This document shows positions 9,031-17,234 of a stretch of DNA of 64,000 bases, piece by piece. The notes below the pieces were generated by a model. The model did no database searches, was not told the DNA's origin, and was given only the letters and a program-made list of their open reading frames with translations. Every line of letters starts with the position of its first letter. Position 1 is the stretch's first letter. A program made the position numbers and the translations under genes. The DNA is from DATJFQ01 sp035495555 (lineage in GTDB: Bacteria > Acidobacteriota > Vicinamibacteria > Vicinamibacterales > 2-12-FULL-66-21), in contig DATJFQ010000022.1 of assembly GCA_035495555.1 (NCBI GenBank), positions 97,384 to 161,383 on the forward strand, in the 5' to 3' direction.

Positions 9031-9974
9031 GAGCGTTAGTGACCGGCTGCGCCGGCTTCATCGGCTCGCATTTGACGGGAGTGCTCCTCGACCAGGGGGC
9101 GACGGTCGTCGGTATCGACTGCTTCACGGACTATTACCCCCGATCGATCAAGGAATCGAATCTCGCCGCGAACAGCGGCCGGACGGGATTCAGTTTCGTC
9201 GAGGATCGCATTCAGGATGCCGATCCCGGGCGGCTGCTCGACGGCGTGTCGCATATCTTTCATCTCGCCGCGCAGGCGGGCGTTCGAAAGAGCTGGGGTC
9301 GCGACTTCCGCGCGTACACCGAAAACAACATCGAGGCGACGCAGATCCTGCTCGAAGCCTGCGTGGGACGGCCGATCGAGCGGTTCGTCCACGCCTCGAG
9401 CTCCTCGGTCTATGGCGACAACGCGTCGATCCCGATGCGCGAGGATGCGATGCCGCGTCCGGTCTCGCCATACGGCGTCACCAAGCTCTCCGCCGAGCAG
9501 CTCGGCTATCTGTATTTCGTCAATCACCGCGTGCCGACCGTGGCCATGCGGTACTTCACCGTGTACGGACCGCGACAGCGGCCCGACATGGCGTTTCATC
9601 GCTTTATCAGGGCGGCGCTGCGCGACGAGGAGCTGTCGCTCTACGGCGACGGCGAGCAGACGCGCGATTTCACGTTCGTCGCCGACGCGGTCGCGGCGAC
9701 GGTTGCCGCGGCAACCCGCGGGGTGCCCGGGCGCTCGTACAACATCGGCGGCGGCTCCCGCGTGTCGATGAACGAGGTGATCGCCCTCATCGGGCGCATC
9801 GCCGGCCGTCCGCTGCGCGTCACGCGCGAAGCGACGCAGAAGGGTGACATGCGGGACACCTATGCGGATACATCGCTCGCGCGACACGACCTGGGATTTG
9901 CACCCTCGGTTTCGCTCGAGGAAGGCATCAAGGCGGAATATCAATGGTTGTCTTCGACCCCGGCGCTCGTATGA
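9027..9974 (+). CDS. NAD-dependent sugar-nucleotide epimerase/dehydratase
   Basis: The 315-residue short-chain dehydrogenase has the Rossmann motif TGCAGFIGSHL at residues 6-16. Its catalytic Ser region is HASSSSVYGD, with YGVTK supplying the Tyr and Lys. FTVYGPRQRPDMAF is typical of UDP-glucose/UDP-glucuronate 4-epimerases. The NAD-binding loop DCFTDYYPRSIKESNL also resembles UDP-glucuronate epimerases. It probably modifies a nucleotide sugar for surface polysaccharide. The GTG start overlaps the thioesterase stop, and the bamD ATG overlaps its own stop. The exact sugar is not determined. Confidence 0.9.
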   Translation: MRALVTGCAGFIGSHLTGVLLDQGATVVGIDCFTDYYPRSIKESNLAANSGRTGFSFVEDRIQDADPGRLLDGVSHIFHLAAQAGVRKSWGRDFRAYTENNIEATQILLEACVGRPIERFVHASSSSVYGDNASIPMREDAMPRPVSPYGVTKLSAEQLGYLYFVNHRVPTVAMRYFTVYGPRQRPDMAFHRFIRAALRDEELSLYGDGEQTRDFTFVADAVAATVAAATRGVPGRSYNIGGGSRVSMNEVIALIGRIAGRPLRVTREATQKGDMRDTYADTSLARHDLGFAPSVSLEEGIKAEYQWLSSTPALV

Positions 9975-10771
9975 CGCCACGGCCCGTACGGATGCGCGCA
10001 CTCGCCGTCATCGCCCTCGCACTGGTGGTCGGCGCGTGCGCGACGGGTGGAGCGCGAAAGCCGCCGACTGGCACGCCGGATCCGGACAAGTTCCTCTTCG
10101 ACCGCGGCACGGACGCGCTCAACAAGAAGCACTGGGTCGTTGCGCGCGAGTACTTCCGGCAGCTCGTGGACACGTACCCGCAGAGTCCTTATCGAGCCGA
10201 CGCGAAGCTGGGCCTCGGGGACAGCTACCTTGGCGAGAGCACCGCGGAAAATTTCGTGCTGGCCGTCAACGAATATCGCGAGTTCCTCAGCTTCTATCCG
10301 ACGAACCCGCGCGCAGACTACGCGCAGTTCAAGCTCGCGATGGCGCACTACTATCAGATGCGCAAGCCCGAGCGCGACCAGTCGGAAACGAGAGAAGCCA
10401 TTGCCGCGCTCCAGACGTTCGTCGATCGCTACCCCCGGTCGGCGCTCGCTGAGGAAGGACGCCAGCGGCTGCGCGAGGCGAAGGACCGCCTGGACGATTC
10501 CGACTTCCGTGTGGGCCTCTTCTACTACCGCGCCAAGTGGTATCCGGGTGCCATCGATCGGCTCAAGCCGCTGCTGGACCGCGACCCGGAGTACACCCGC
10601 CGCGACGCGGTCTATTACTACCTCGCCGAATCGTACGTCGAGGTGAAGAAGGAAGCGGAGGCGCTCCCGCTGTTCGAACGGCTGGTCAAGGAATTCGAGC
10701 AGAGCGAGTTCCTGGAGCCGTCGAAGAAACGGATCGACGAGCTGAAGACGTCGCTCGCGGCCAAGAAGTAG
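9971..10771 (+). CDS. bamD: Outer-membrane assembly lipoprotein BamD
   Basis: BamD is the TPR lipoprotein that works with BamA to insert beta-barrel proteins into the outer membrane. From ATG 9971, which overlaps the epimerase stop, the 266-residue product has a signal peptide ending in the lipobox VVGAC at about residue 25. TPR-like repeats follow, with the BamD hallmarks DTYPQSPYRADAKLGLGDSY and FLSFYPTNPRADYAQFKLAMAHY. A further in-frame start at 9944 would lengthen the signal peptide unnaturally. Its presence means the cell has a diderm envelope. Confidence 0.92.
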   Translation: MTPRPVRMRALAVIALALVVGACATGGARKPPTGTPDPDKFLFDRGTDALNKKHWVVAREYFRQLVDTYPQSPYRADAKLGLGDSYLGESTAENFVLAVNEYREFLSFYPTNPRADYAQFKLAMAHYYQMRKPERDQSETREAIAALQTFVDRYPRSALAEEGRQRLREAKDRLDDSDFRVGLFYYRAKWYPGAIDRLKPLLDRDPEYTRRDAVYYYLAESYVEVKKEAEALPLFERLVKEFEQSEFLEPSKKRIDELKTSLAAKK

Positions 10772-10828
10772 GAATCCGTTCGGCTCCGACCCGCAGGCGC
10801 GGTGCTCGTCGGTGGACGACGCGCGGGT

Positions 10829-11386
10829 TCACATCTTGACCACGTGGTTGAACTTCCGGTAGTAGTCGAATCCGGACACCAGGGCGGTGATCATCGCGAG
10901 CCAGAGCGCGAGCGTGCCCAGGACGAACAACGGATTGCGCCCTTGATCGCTGGCGAGAATCAGCGCCAGAATCGCCACCACCTCCGCAACCATCTTGATC
11001 TTTCCGAGCGGTGACGCCGCGATGATGACGCCGCGCGTCTGGGCCAGACTGCGCAGGACGGTCACGGCGAATTCGCGCCCCACGATCAGGACGGCGATCC
11101 ACGCCGGCACCAGTTCCATTGCGACGAGCGAAAACAGCGCCGCGGTGATGAGCAGCTTGTCCGCGAGCGGATCCATCAGCTGCCCCACCGTCGTGATCTG
11201 CTTGCGGCGTCTGGCGAGATAGCCGTCGAGGAAGTCGGTCAGTGACGCGAGGCCGAAGATGCCGGCGCCGACGAGTTCCTTGCGCACGCCCAGAATCAGG
11301 CGTCCCTCGAATTTCGTCAGCAGCACGACGACGAGCAGCGGGATGAGGAAGATGCGGCCGATCGTCAGCGCATTCGGGAGGTTCAC
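10829..11386 (-). CDS. pgsA: CDP-diacylglycerol--glycerol-3-phosphate 3-phosphatidyltransferase
   Basis: This membrane enzyme makes phosphatidylglycerol phosphate from CDP-diacylglycerol. The 185-residue product has four to five hydrophobic segments. It carries the complete CDP-alcohol phosphotransferase signature, D-x2-DG-x2-AR-x8-G-x3-D-x3-D, seen as DFLDGYLARRRK followed by GQLMDPLADK. N-terminal NLPNALTIGRI is typical of PgsA. It is convergent with bamD and divergent from the nucleotidyltransferase gene, so it is probably transcribed alone. Confidence 0.94.
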   Translation of the reverse strand: MNLPNALTIGRIFLIPLLVVVLLTKFEGRLILGVRKELVGAGIFGLASLTDFLDGYLARRRKQITTVGQLMDPLADKLLITAALFSLVAMELVPAWIAVLIVGREFAVTVLRSLAQTRGVIIAASPLGKIKMVAEVVAILALILASDQGRNPLFVLGTLALWLAMITALVSGFDYYRKFNHVVKM

Positions 11387-11412
11387 CGCGCGCAGATTCT
11401 ATCAAAAGCGAA

Positions 11413-11418
11413 TAAAAT
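11413..11418 (+). promoter_or_regulatory. -10 box (TAAAAT) of the sugar nucleotidyltransferase gene
   Basis: TAAAAT ends eleven bases before ATG 11430. The leader would be a few bases at most, another leaderless-type start. The -35 region lies inside the pgsA start region and is not recognisable. Confidence 0.4.
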
Positions 11419-11429
11419 GGCGGATTGAC

Positions 11430-12482
11430 ATGAAGGCCATTCTCCTTGCCGGTGGCAAGGGCACGCGGCTGAGGCCCTTGACGGTTCACACGCCCAAGCC
11501 GATCGTCCCCATCCTCAGCCGTGCGTTCCTCTATTACCAGATCGATCTCCTCAAGCAGGTTCCGGAAATCGATGAAGTGATCCTCAGCCTGAACTATCAG
11601 CCCCGCCGGATCGAGGAGATGTTCGGCGAAGGCGAAGGCCTCGGCGTGCGGATTCGCTACGTCGTCGAGCCGATGCCGCTCGGCACGGGCGGCGCGGTAC
11701 GCTACGCGGGAGATTCGTTGACCGAATCCGTTGTCGTGTTCAACGGCGACGTGCTGACGCAGGTCGATCTCGCCGCCGTGCTGCGGCTGCACCGCGAGCG
11801 GAAAGCCAAAGCGACGATCGTCCTCACGCCGGTCGAAAATCCGCGCGCGTACGGACTGGTCGAGACCGACGCGCAGGGCAACATCCAGCGGTTTCTCGAG
11901 AAACCCGGCGACAGCGAGATCACCTGCAACACGATCAACGCCGGGATCTACGTGCTCGAACCGGACACGTTCGATCGCATTCCAAAGGACACGGCGTGGT
12001 CGATCGAGCGGAGCTTTTTCCCGTCGCTCATCGAGCGCGGAGAAACCTTCGTCGCCTACGTCTACGACGGGTACTGGATCGACATCGGCACGCCGGCGAA
12101 GTACTTGCAGGTGCATCGCGACATCATGGACGGGAGCTACTCGGCGCCGCCGTTCAACGGCGCGCCGCTCGCCTGGATTTCGCCCGACGCGCGGATCGAG
12201 CCGGGCGCGGAGGTGCACGGGCCCTGCTTCATCGACGACGGGGTGGTCGTGAAAAACGGGGCGAAGGTCCTGCCCTACTCCGTCATCGGCCGTCAGACGC
12301 ACATCGAGGAAGGCGCGCACGTCGAAGGCGCGATCGTCTGGCCCAATGGCTGGATCGGGCCCGACGCGTCGATCCGCGGGGCGATCCTCGGGCGCAACTG
12401 CCACGTGGGCCGAAGCGCCGTCGTGGAATCGTCGGCCGTACTGGGCGACAAGACCGTCCTCACGGATTACAGCCGGCTCTGA
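11430..12482 (+). CDS. Sugar-1-phosphate nucleotidyltransferase (mannose-1-phosphate guanylyltransferase type) with left-handed beta-helix tail
   Basis: The 350-residue product starts with the nucleotidyltransferase signature MKAILLAGGKGTRLRPLT and the sugar-binding EPMPLGTGGAV, then FNGDVL with the metal-binding Asp. About residues 250-350 are hexapeptide-type repeats, as in GDP-mannose pyrophosphorylases of the ManC/GMPP type. It should form GDP-mannose or a related activated sugar for glycans. Eight bases downstream lies a phosphomannomutase-type gene that would supply its sugar-1-phosphate substrate, so the two probably act in sequence. The nucleotide (GDP, dTDP or UDP) is inferred only from context. 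Confidence 0.9.
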   Translation: MKAILLAGGKGTRLRPLTVHTPKPIVPILSRAFLYYQIDLLKQVPEIDEVILSLNYQPRRIEEMFGEGEGLGVRIRYVVEPMPLGTGGAVRYAGDSLTESVVVFNGDVLTQVDLAAVLRLHRERKAKATIVLTPVENPRAYGLVETDAQGNIQRFLEKPGDSEITCNTINAGIYVLEPDTFDRIPKDTAWSIERSFFPSLIERGETFVAYVYDGYWIDIGTPAKYLQVHRDIMDGSYSAPPFNGAPLAWISPDARIEPGAEVHGPCFIDDGVVVKNGAKVLPYSVIGRQTHIEEGAHVEGAIVWPNGWIGPDASIRGAILGRNCHVGRSAVVESSAVLGDKTVLTDYSRL

Positions 12483-12490
12483 GAGAACGC

Positions 12491-13846
12491 ATGTCGATCA
12501 ATCCTTCCATTTTCAAAGCGTATGACGTGCGCGGGCTCTACCCGCAGGAGATCGACGAGGATGCGGCACGGCAGATCGGCCGGGGCTTCGTCGCCTATGT
12601 GCAGGCCAGGAGCATAGCGGTGTCACGCGACATGCGGTTGTCGTCGCCCTCGCTCGCGGCGGCGTTCATCGAGGGTGCGCGCATGCAGGGCTGCGACGTC
12701 GTCGATTACGGGATGATGGGCACCGACATGCTCTACTTCGCCGTCGCGCGCGACGGCCACGACGGCGGCGCGCAGATCACGGCGTCGCACAATCCGAAGG
12801 AGTACAACGGCATCAAGCTGGTGCGCCGTGAAGCGTTCCCCCTCTCCGGCGAGGCGGGCCTCGTGGACATTCGGGACATGATCGCGAACGATCATCTGCC
12901 GCCGGCGGCGGCGCAGGAGGGCTCGCTCTCGAGCAAGGACGTGATCGGCGAGTACGTGAAACACGTGATGTCGTTCATCGATCCGTCAATCATCAAGCCG
13001 TTCAACGTCGTGCTGGATGCCGGTAACGGGATTGCCGGCATGGTCGCGCCGAAGCTGTTCGAGAAGCTGCCGTGCCGGACGACCGAGCTGTGCTTCGAGG
13101 TGGACGGCACCTTCCCGAACCACGAAGCGAATCCGCTCATCGAGGAAAACCGCCGCGACATCGTCGAACGCGTGATCCGGGACAAAGCGGACATCGGCAT
13201 CGCGTGGGATGGCGATGCGGATCGCTGCTTCTTCATCGACGGCGCGGGCGAGTTCATTGCCGGGGACTTCATCACGGCGCTGCTGGCCGAAGCCTTTCTG
13301 ATCAAGCATCCCGGAGCGAAAATCGTCTACGACGTCCGCGCGAGCTATGCGGTGAAGGACACGGCGGCGCGCTACGGCGCACCGGCGCTGATGAACCGCG
13401 TCGGCCACGCGTTCTTCAAGCGGCGGATGCGCGAAGAGAATGCGATTTTCGGCGGCGAGGTGACCGGTCACTACTACTTCCGCGACAACTTCTACGCCGA
13501 CAACGGCTTCATCCCGGCGCTCCTGATCCTCGAGCTGATGTCGAAGAAGAACATGACGCTGCGCGATCTGCTCGCACCGCTGCGCGAGAAGTACTTCATC
13601 TCCGGTGAGATCAATACGAAGGTCAGCGACATGCACACCGTGCAGCGCAAGCTCGACGGGCTGAGTGCGAAATACGACGCCGGGCAGGTCTACACGCTCG
13701 ACGGCGTCTCGGCGGAGTTTCCCGACTGGCACTTCAACGTCCGCGCATCGAACACGGAGCCGATGCTTCGCCTGAACCTCGAAGCAACGACCCAGGCCGA
13801 AATGGAGCGCAGGCGCGACGAGGTGCTCGCGTTCATCAGGAGCTGA
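12491..13846 (+). CDS. Phosphomannomutase/phosphoglucomutase
   Basis: The 451-residue alpha-D-phosphohexomutase moves phosphate between C6 and C1 of mannose or glucose. The N-terminus FKAYDVRGLYP is typical of the family. The phosphoserine loop is TASHNPKEYNGIK, the magnesium site is DGDADR, the sugar-specificity loop GGEVTGH, and the phosphate-binding loop RASNTEPMLRLN. All catalytic parts are intact. It follows the nucleotidyltransferase gene by eight bases and forms a short nucleotide-sugar operon with it. Confidence 0.94.
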   Translation: MSINPSIFKAYDVRGLYPQEIDEDAARQIGRGFVAYVQARSIAVSRDMRLSSPSLAAAFIEGARMQGCDVVDYGMMGTDMLYFAVARDGHDGGAQITASHNPKEYNGIKLVRREAFPLSGEAGLVDIRDMIANDHLPPAAAQEGSLSSKDVIGEYVKHVMSFIDPSIIKPFNVVLDAGNGIAGMVAPKLFEKLPCRTTELCFEVDGTFPNHEANPLIEENRRDIVERVIRDKADIGIAWDGDADRCFFIDGAGEFIAGDFITALLAEAFLIKHPGAKIVYDVRASYAVKDTAARYGAPALMNRVGHAFFKRRMREENAIFGGEVTGHYYFRDNFYADNGFIPALLILELMSKKNMTLRDLLAPLREKYFISGEINTKVSDMHTVQRKLDGLSAKYDAGQVYTLDGVSAEFPDWHFNVRASNTEPMLRLNLEATTQAEMERRRDEVLAFIRS

Positions 13847-13847
13847 G

Positions 13848-14060
13848 GTGCGCAATCCGGGCACGGCGGCGGTCCTCAGCGCGATCATCCCCGGCATCGG
13901 CCAGTTCTACAACGGCGACTTTCTGCGCGGGATCTTCTGGCTGATCGTCACGCCAGGCATGTGGATCGGCACCGGCGGCATGCTCGGGTGGGTGTGTCAC
14001 GTGATCGCCGCGTTCACGGCTCATCGTCGCGCGAAGGTCAGGAACCGCGCCGCAATATAA
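13848..14060 (+). CDS. Small TM2-like membrane protein
   Basis: The 70-residue product has two hydrophobic segments (about 6-24 and 28-55) joined by the PGIGQFYNGDFLRG turn, which is the core of TM2-type small membrane proteins. It starts at GTG one base after the mutase stop, so it belongs to that operon. No catalytic residues are seen and the function is unknown. Confidence 0.75.
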   Translation: MRNPGTAAVLSAIIPGIGQFYNGDFLRGIFWLIVTPGMWIGTGGMLGWVCHVIAAFTAHRRAKVRNRAAI

Positions 14061-14067
14061 GCGCCGG

Positions 14068-14073
14068 TATAAT
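14068..14073 (+). promoter_or_regulatory. -10 box (TATAAT) before the small gene pair
   Basis: A consensus TATAAT ends six bases before ATG 14080, which predicts a leaderless message. The same CCGGTATAAT-like context recurs as CGGTATAAT before the ABC-F gene at 17.6 kb. Confidence 0.5.
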
Positions 14074-14079
14074 CATCCG

Positions 14080-14271
14080 ATGTCGGACCCTTCGGATCGT
14101 GCGCCGCGGATCACCGTCCGACGGTACGAGTCCGCCGCCGATGCCGACCGCGACGATCTGGCCTACTGGCAGACGATCCCATCCACCGAACGTGTGCTTC
14201 AGGTCTGGCGTCTGAGTCGGGAACTCTGGCAGCTCCGAGGCGATCGCATCGATGAACCTGGACTTTGTTGA
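14080..14271 (+). CDS. Small hypothetical protein paired with a nucleotidyltransferase
   Basis: The 63-residue soluble, charged protein has no recognised domain. Its last 20 bases overlap the start of a nucleotidyltransferase-like frame at 14252. That is the arrangement of many two-gene modules in which a small protein accompanies a MNT/AbiEii-like nucleotidyltransferase. A toxin-antitoxin role is possible but only by analogy. It has its own TATAAT box. The C-terminus (EPGLC) is short and may itself have been altered. Confidence 0.55.
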   Translation: MSDPSDRAPRITVRRYESAADADRDDLAYWQTIPSTERVLQVWRLSRELWQLRGDRIDEPGLC

Positions 14272-14686
14272 TCTATTGTGAGCGTTCGTCGCCGCTGACG
14301 TCAGGTTCCTCGTCGTGGGTGCCTATGCGCTCGCGCTGCACGGCCGGCCACGAGCCACCGGCGATCTCGACCTCTGGGTCGACGCGACGCCGGACAACGC
14401 CGCGCGCATCATGACGGCCCTGCGTGCATTCGGCGTTCCGCTGGCGGAAGTCACCCAATCCGATTTCGAGGCGCCCGGCGTCGTCTATCAGATCGGTGTC
14501 CCGCCCGGACGAATCGACGTGCTGACGGATCTGACGGGGCTCACGTTCGCCGAGGCGTGGAGCGGACGCGTCCGCCATCCGTTCGACGACGTGGACGTGG
14601 ACTTTATCGGCCTGGACGCCTTCGTACGGAACAAGCGCGCAACCGGACGTCCGAAAGATCTCGGCGATATCGAGGGGATGTCCTGA
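14252..14686 (+). pseudogene. Nucleotidyltransferase-like gene with an early in-frame stop
   Basis: From ATG 14252 the frame reads MNLDFVDLL, then TGA at 14279-14281, then continues open as AFVAADVRFLVVGAYA to 14686. The fold is a small nucleotidyltransferase: GAYALALHGRPRATGDLDLW carries the paired acidic metal ligands. The TGA is one base from CGA (Arg), so a recent nonsense change is the simplest reading. Translation could restart at GTG 14315 and give 123 residues, but that loses the first beta strand of the fold. I see no sign of selenocysteine insertion. Function is probably lost or reduced. Confidence 0.65.
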
Positions 14687-14689
14687 TGG

Positions 14690-14695
14690 TAAAAT
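14690..14695 (+). promoter_or_regulatory. -10 box (TAAAAT) of tRNA-Gly
   Basis: TAAAAT ends ten bases before the first base of the tRNA, as expected for a tRNA promoter. It lies just after the stop of the preceding frame. Confidence 0.5.
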
Positions 14696-14705
14696 CGCTT
14701 GTCGT

Positions 14706-14776
14706 GCGGGCTTAGCATAGTGGTAATGCCCTGGCTTCCCAAGCCAGTTAGACGGGTTCGATCCCCGTAGCCCGCT
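14706..14776 (+). tRNA. tRNA-Gly (anticodon CCC)
   Basis: The 71-nt sequence folds as a cloverleaf. The acceptor stem pairs GCGGGCT with AGCCCGC, followed by discriminator T. The D arm is GCAT/ATGC. The anticodon stem pairs CTGGC with GCCAG around the loop TTCCCAA, and the T arm is CGGGT-TCGATCC-CCG. The anticodon is CCC, reading GGG codons. The 3' CCA is not encoded and must be added after transcription. Confidence 0.95.
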
Positions 14777-14788
14777 ATCCGGTCTTGA

Positions 14789-14809
14789 TCTGGGGGCGTC
14801 GCCCCCAGA
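14789..14809. terminator. Hairpin after tRNA-Gly
   Basis: TCTGGGGGC and GCCCCCAGA pair perfectly around a three-base loop and are followed by a C-rich run, not a T-run. It may end the tRNA transcript or be a REP-like palindrome. It sits thirteen bases after the tRNA. Confidence 0.5.
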
Positions 14810-14880
14810 CCCCCCTGCACGCTCACTCGCGGAGACCCGTACACCGCTCTGCGTGCGGGCTCCCCGCGTGCGAAGCGCGG

Positions 14881-16683
14881 TCAGTTGGTCACTCTGATCG
14901 CCACCAGGCGCTGCGCGTTCTGGTTGGGTTCGGTCGTCGTCAGCGACACGACGTAGTCGCCGGGGCCGAGCGGCGCCAGCGTCACGTCCGCGGTGAGCCA
15001 TCGCTGCCCTGTCGCGGCGTCGGCGCGCTCGCCGACCGTGACGGGAACGACCGTCGGCTTGCCGGTGCGATCGAGCAGCGCGCCCGACCAGGTGATCCCG
15101 GCGCCCGGCGCTTCGAGCTCGAAGTGCAGCCGATCGGCGCGCGGGAAGATGTGCGTGGTCGACGGTTCGAGTTTGTTCCCCGTGCTCGGCCCGCGATGGA
15201 AGACGAGCGGCTCGTCCCCGCGCCGGCGCTTCGACGCCGCACCACGCGCGTCCGCATCGAGCGATCCAAGTGCGCGCGTCAACGCGGCCTTTTCATCGGA
15301 CACCGGCGCATTGGCTGCGGCGCGCGCCGCATCCACTTCGGCCTGAGTGGCCGCTCGGTACCCGCGGCGTGAACGAAGATCGATGCCAGGCTGCTTCGAC
15401 ACAACCTTGATCTGCCGGTACTTGCCGTCAAGCTTCGTGTTGCTCGAGTAATAGCCGATCAGGTAATACGACGTCAGATCGTCGGACACACGCCGCACCA
15501 TCCCCTTGAGATCGTTGCTGCCAAGCAGCGCGAGGCCATCCGTGTTGACCGCAAGCGTTCGCAGGCTGTCGCCGCGCTGACGCAGCATCGCGAGATCCTG
15601 GGCCAGCGGCAGCGGCGGCTCGGGCCCGATGTCACTGTCGAACGTCGCCATACCCCGCGGATCGATCGGATAGAAGCTCACGTCGGCGCGATTGGCTTCG
15701 CCCATGATGTCGCGGAACTTTTGGGCGTCGTCCATCATCGCGAGGTCCATCCGGTCGCGATCACACTGATACTTCAGCCCCTCGTACGAGTTGTCTTTCG
15801 TTGCGGTCGTCAATCCACCCGTCGGGCCGAGGCCGCCGATGGGAGGCATCCCGGGAATCGGCTCCTGCCTGCCGCTCGGATCCGACTGCAGCGTCGTCAA
15901 CGACTGATCCGGTGTGTAGAGCGGCCAGCCAGGGGTAATCGTGATCACGGCCGTGCGCCCTTCCCGCGCGGCTCCCATGTAGCGGACCAGTTCCTCGAGA
16001 CCGTCCATCACGACGCGTTCGCGGCGGCGCGCGATCATCGTCGATGCCGTGGGCGACCACGATGAGCGGTCGCCGGGCCGGGGCGGGAAACACTGGGTGT
16101 AGCGCTGCTCGGTCTCGTCGAGTTGCAGCGAACTCGCTCTCCCCCAGTTCCAATGCTTCGCGAGTTCCTCTTCAATGACGCTCGTGCGGCGTGCGAAGGT
16201 CATCTGCATCGGATTCATGTCGGCCGTCATGATCGCGAAGAGATCGTCGTCCCCGATCACGCGGGTGAGGAGATCCACCAGCGGCTGCCGGATATCGTGC
16301 GAGCCAGCGACGCTGACATTCCCCGTGTCGAGATAGATGACGAAGACGCGGCGATGCGGGTCCTCGATCAACTGCCGTGATTCGCGCACGGAATTCGGCT
16401 CTATGCGTTCGTCGGTGGGGCCGGCCGGCTGCACGAGAACGTGTTCGAAGGATTCGATCGTCTGGTGGACGCCGTCTTCGAACAGCTCGAAATCCGTTTT
16501 CGTGAGGTCCTGGACCGGGGTGCCGCCGCGCGTCGCAAAGACGTCGACGCGAACGAGGTTCGCCCCGCCGCGAAATCGCGGGAGCTGTTCCTGCTGCCTG
16601 ACGGGTTGTTGTGCGTTGAAGACGAACGGGCACGCGAGCAGGAGCGCGGCGACGACGCCGCCGGTACGAAGCGTCACGGGCAC
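14881..16683 (-). CDS. Secreted VWFA-related domain protein (acidobacterial type)
   Basis: The 600-residue product has a cleavable signal peptide (about residues 1-24, ending near FNAQQP). A VWFA-like region follows: VRVDVFATRGGTPVQDLTKTDFELFEDG at the front, then FVIYLDTGNVSVAGS in place of a classical MIDAS. Later segments (SYYLIGYYSSN and IDLRSRRGYRA) are the hallmark of the VWFA-related family that is greatly expanded in acidobacteria. The family has no assigned biochemical role; surface or periplasmic adhesion is only a guess. The gene stands alone, with a G-rich minisatellite in its upstream region. Confidence 0.88.
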   Translation of the reverse strand: MPVTLRTGGVVAALLLACPFVFNAQQPVRQQEQLPRFRGGANLVRVDVFATRGGTPVQDLTKTDFELFEDGVHQTIESFEHVLVQPAGPTDERIEPNSVRESRQLIEDPHRRVFVIYLDTGNVSVAGSHDIRQPLVDLLTRVIGDDDLFAIMTADMNPMQMTFARRTSVIEEELAKHWNWGRASSLQLDETEQRYTQCFPPRPGDRSSWSPTASTMIARRRERVVMDGLEELVRYMGAAREGRTAVITITPGWPLYTPDQSLTTLQSDPSGRQEPIPGMPPIGGLGPTGGLTTATKDNSYEGLKYQCDRDRMDLAMMDDAQKFRDIMGEANRADVSFYPIDPRGMATFDSDIGPEPPLPLAQDLAMLRQRGDSLRTLAVNTDGLALLGSNDLKGMVRRVSDDLTSYYLIGYYSSNTKLDGKYRQIKVVSKQPGIDLRSRRGYRAATQAEVDAARAAANAPVSDEKAALTRALGSLDADARGAASKRRRGDEPLVFHRGPSTGNKLEPSTTHIFPRADRLHFELEAPGAGITWSGALLDRTGKPTVVPVTVGERADAATGQRWLTADVTLAPLGPGDYVVSLTTTEPNQNAQRLVAIRVTN

Positions 16684-16720
16684 TGGGGGCCTCCTCCTGC
16701 GCTGGCGGGATCAGTATACG

Positions 16721-16810
16721 TTCTCCAGGTTCTCGGGTTCTCGGGTTCTCGGGTTCTCCGGTTCTCGGGTTCTGGGGTTCTCGGGTTGGGTTCTGGGGTT
16801 CTCCGGTTCT
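16721..16810 (+). repeat. 8-bp tandem repeat (GGTTCTCG) minisatellite
   Basis: About ten to eleven imperfect units of GGTTCTCG occur head to tail, with variants ending CC or GG and one shortened unit. The tract lies 40-130 bases upstream of the VWFA-like gene on the opposite strand. Within it, 16767-16790 has four G-runs with loops of 2-5 bases, a G-quadruplex pattern on the plus strand. Copy number could vary by slippage. Confidence 0.9.
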
Positions 16811-17039
16811 GCGAGGCTACTGGAGCTTGGGGGACGGGCCGATAAGCGGGTATCCACACCAGCAGCATCTGCGGACGGTTCGTTCGGACCGCGGGTTCGT
16901 GTATCGGCCGGCTACGGCAGCGTACGGATTAAGTCCGGTGCGCGGCGGCTCTTGACGATCCGGGGCCGGATTTGGCGCGGCAGCCGCTGGCGCTGGATTT
17001 GTAGGACGCGCTCTGCTCCTTTTCGACAGGTCACCAGGA
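16811..17039. other. Intergenic stretch without recognised genes
   Basis: Between the minisatellite and the small membrane gene I see no open frame with protein-like character, no tRNA and no clear hairpin. A ribosome-binding-like AGGA just before ATG 17040 is the only signal noted. Confidence 0.4.
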
Positions 17040-17234
17040 ATGGCGATGATGCGGACGCTGAGGAAAACTGACGATTTGACTATCGAGCGGTGGCGGACAG
17101 AACCGCGCCTCGTCGGACTGGAATTCAGTGAGTCCATCCGCGAAAGTTCACCGCCTCTCTGGAAGGATCTCGCGCTGGCCGCAGTAGTTCTGGCGATTGC
17201 CCTGATCGCCGTGGCCGCGTTCGTGCGCGTCTAG
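17040..17234 (+). CDS. Small single-pass membrane protein, unknown function
   Basis: The 64-residue frame has a charged N-terminal half and one hydrophobic C-terminal segment (about 42-62: LALAAVVLAIALIAVAAF). That makes it a tail-anchor-like protein with the N-terminus in the cytoplasm. AGGA lies directly upstream of the ATG. It ends in the same CTAG tetranucleotide as the convergent gene on the other strand. No family was recognised. Confidence 0.5.
   Translation: MAMMRTLRKTDDLTIERWRTEPRLVGLEFSESIRESSPPLWKDLALAAVVLAIALIAVAAFVRV

Noticed and set aside
14279..14281. TGA read as selenocysteine in the nucleotidyltransferase gene
   Set aside because: No downstream selenocysteine-insertion hairpin is apparent, the family does not use selenocysteine, and the position is far from the active site.
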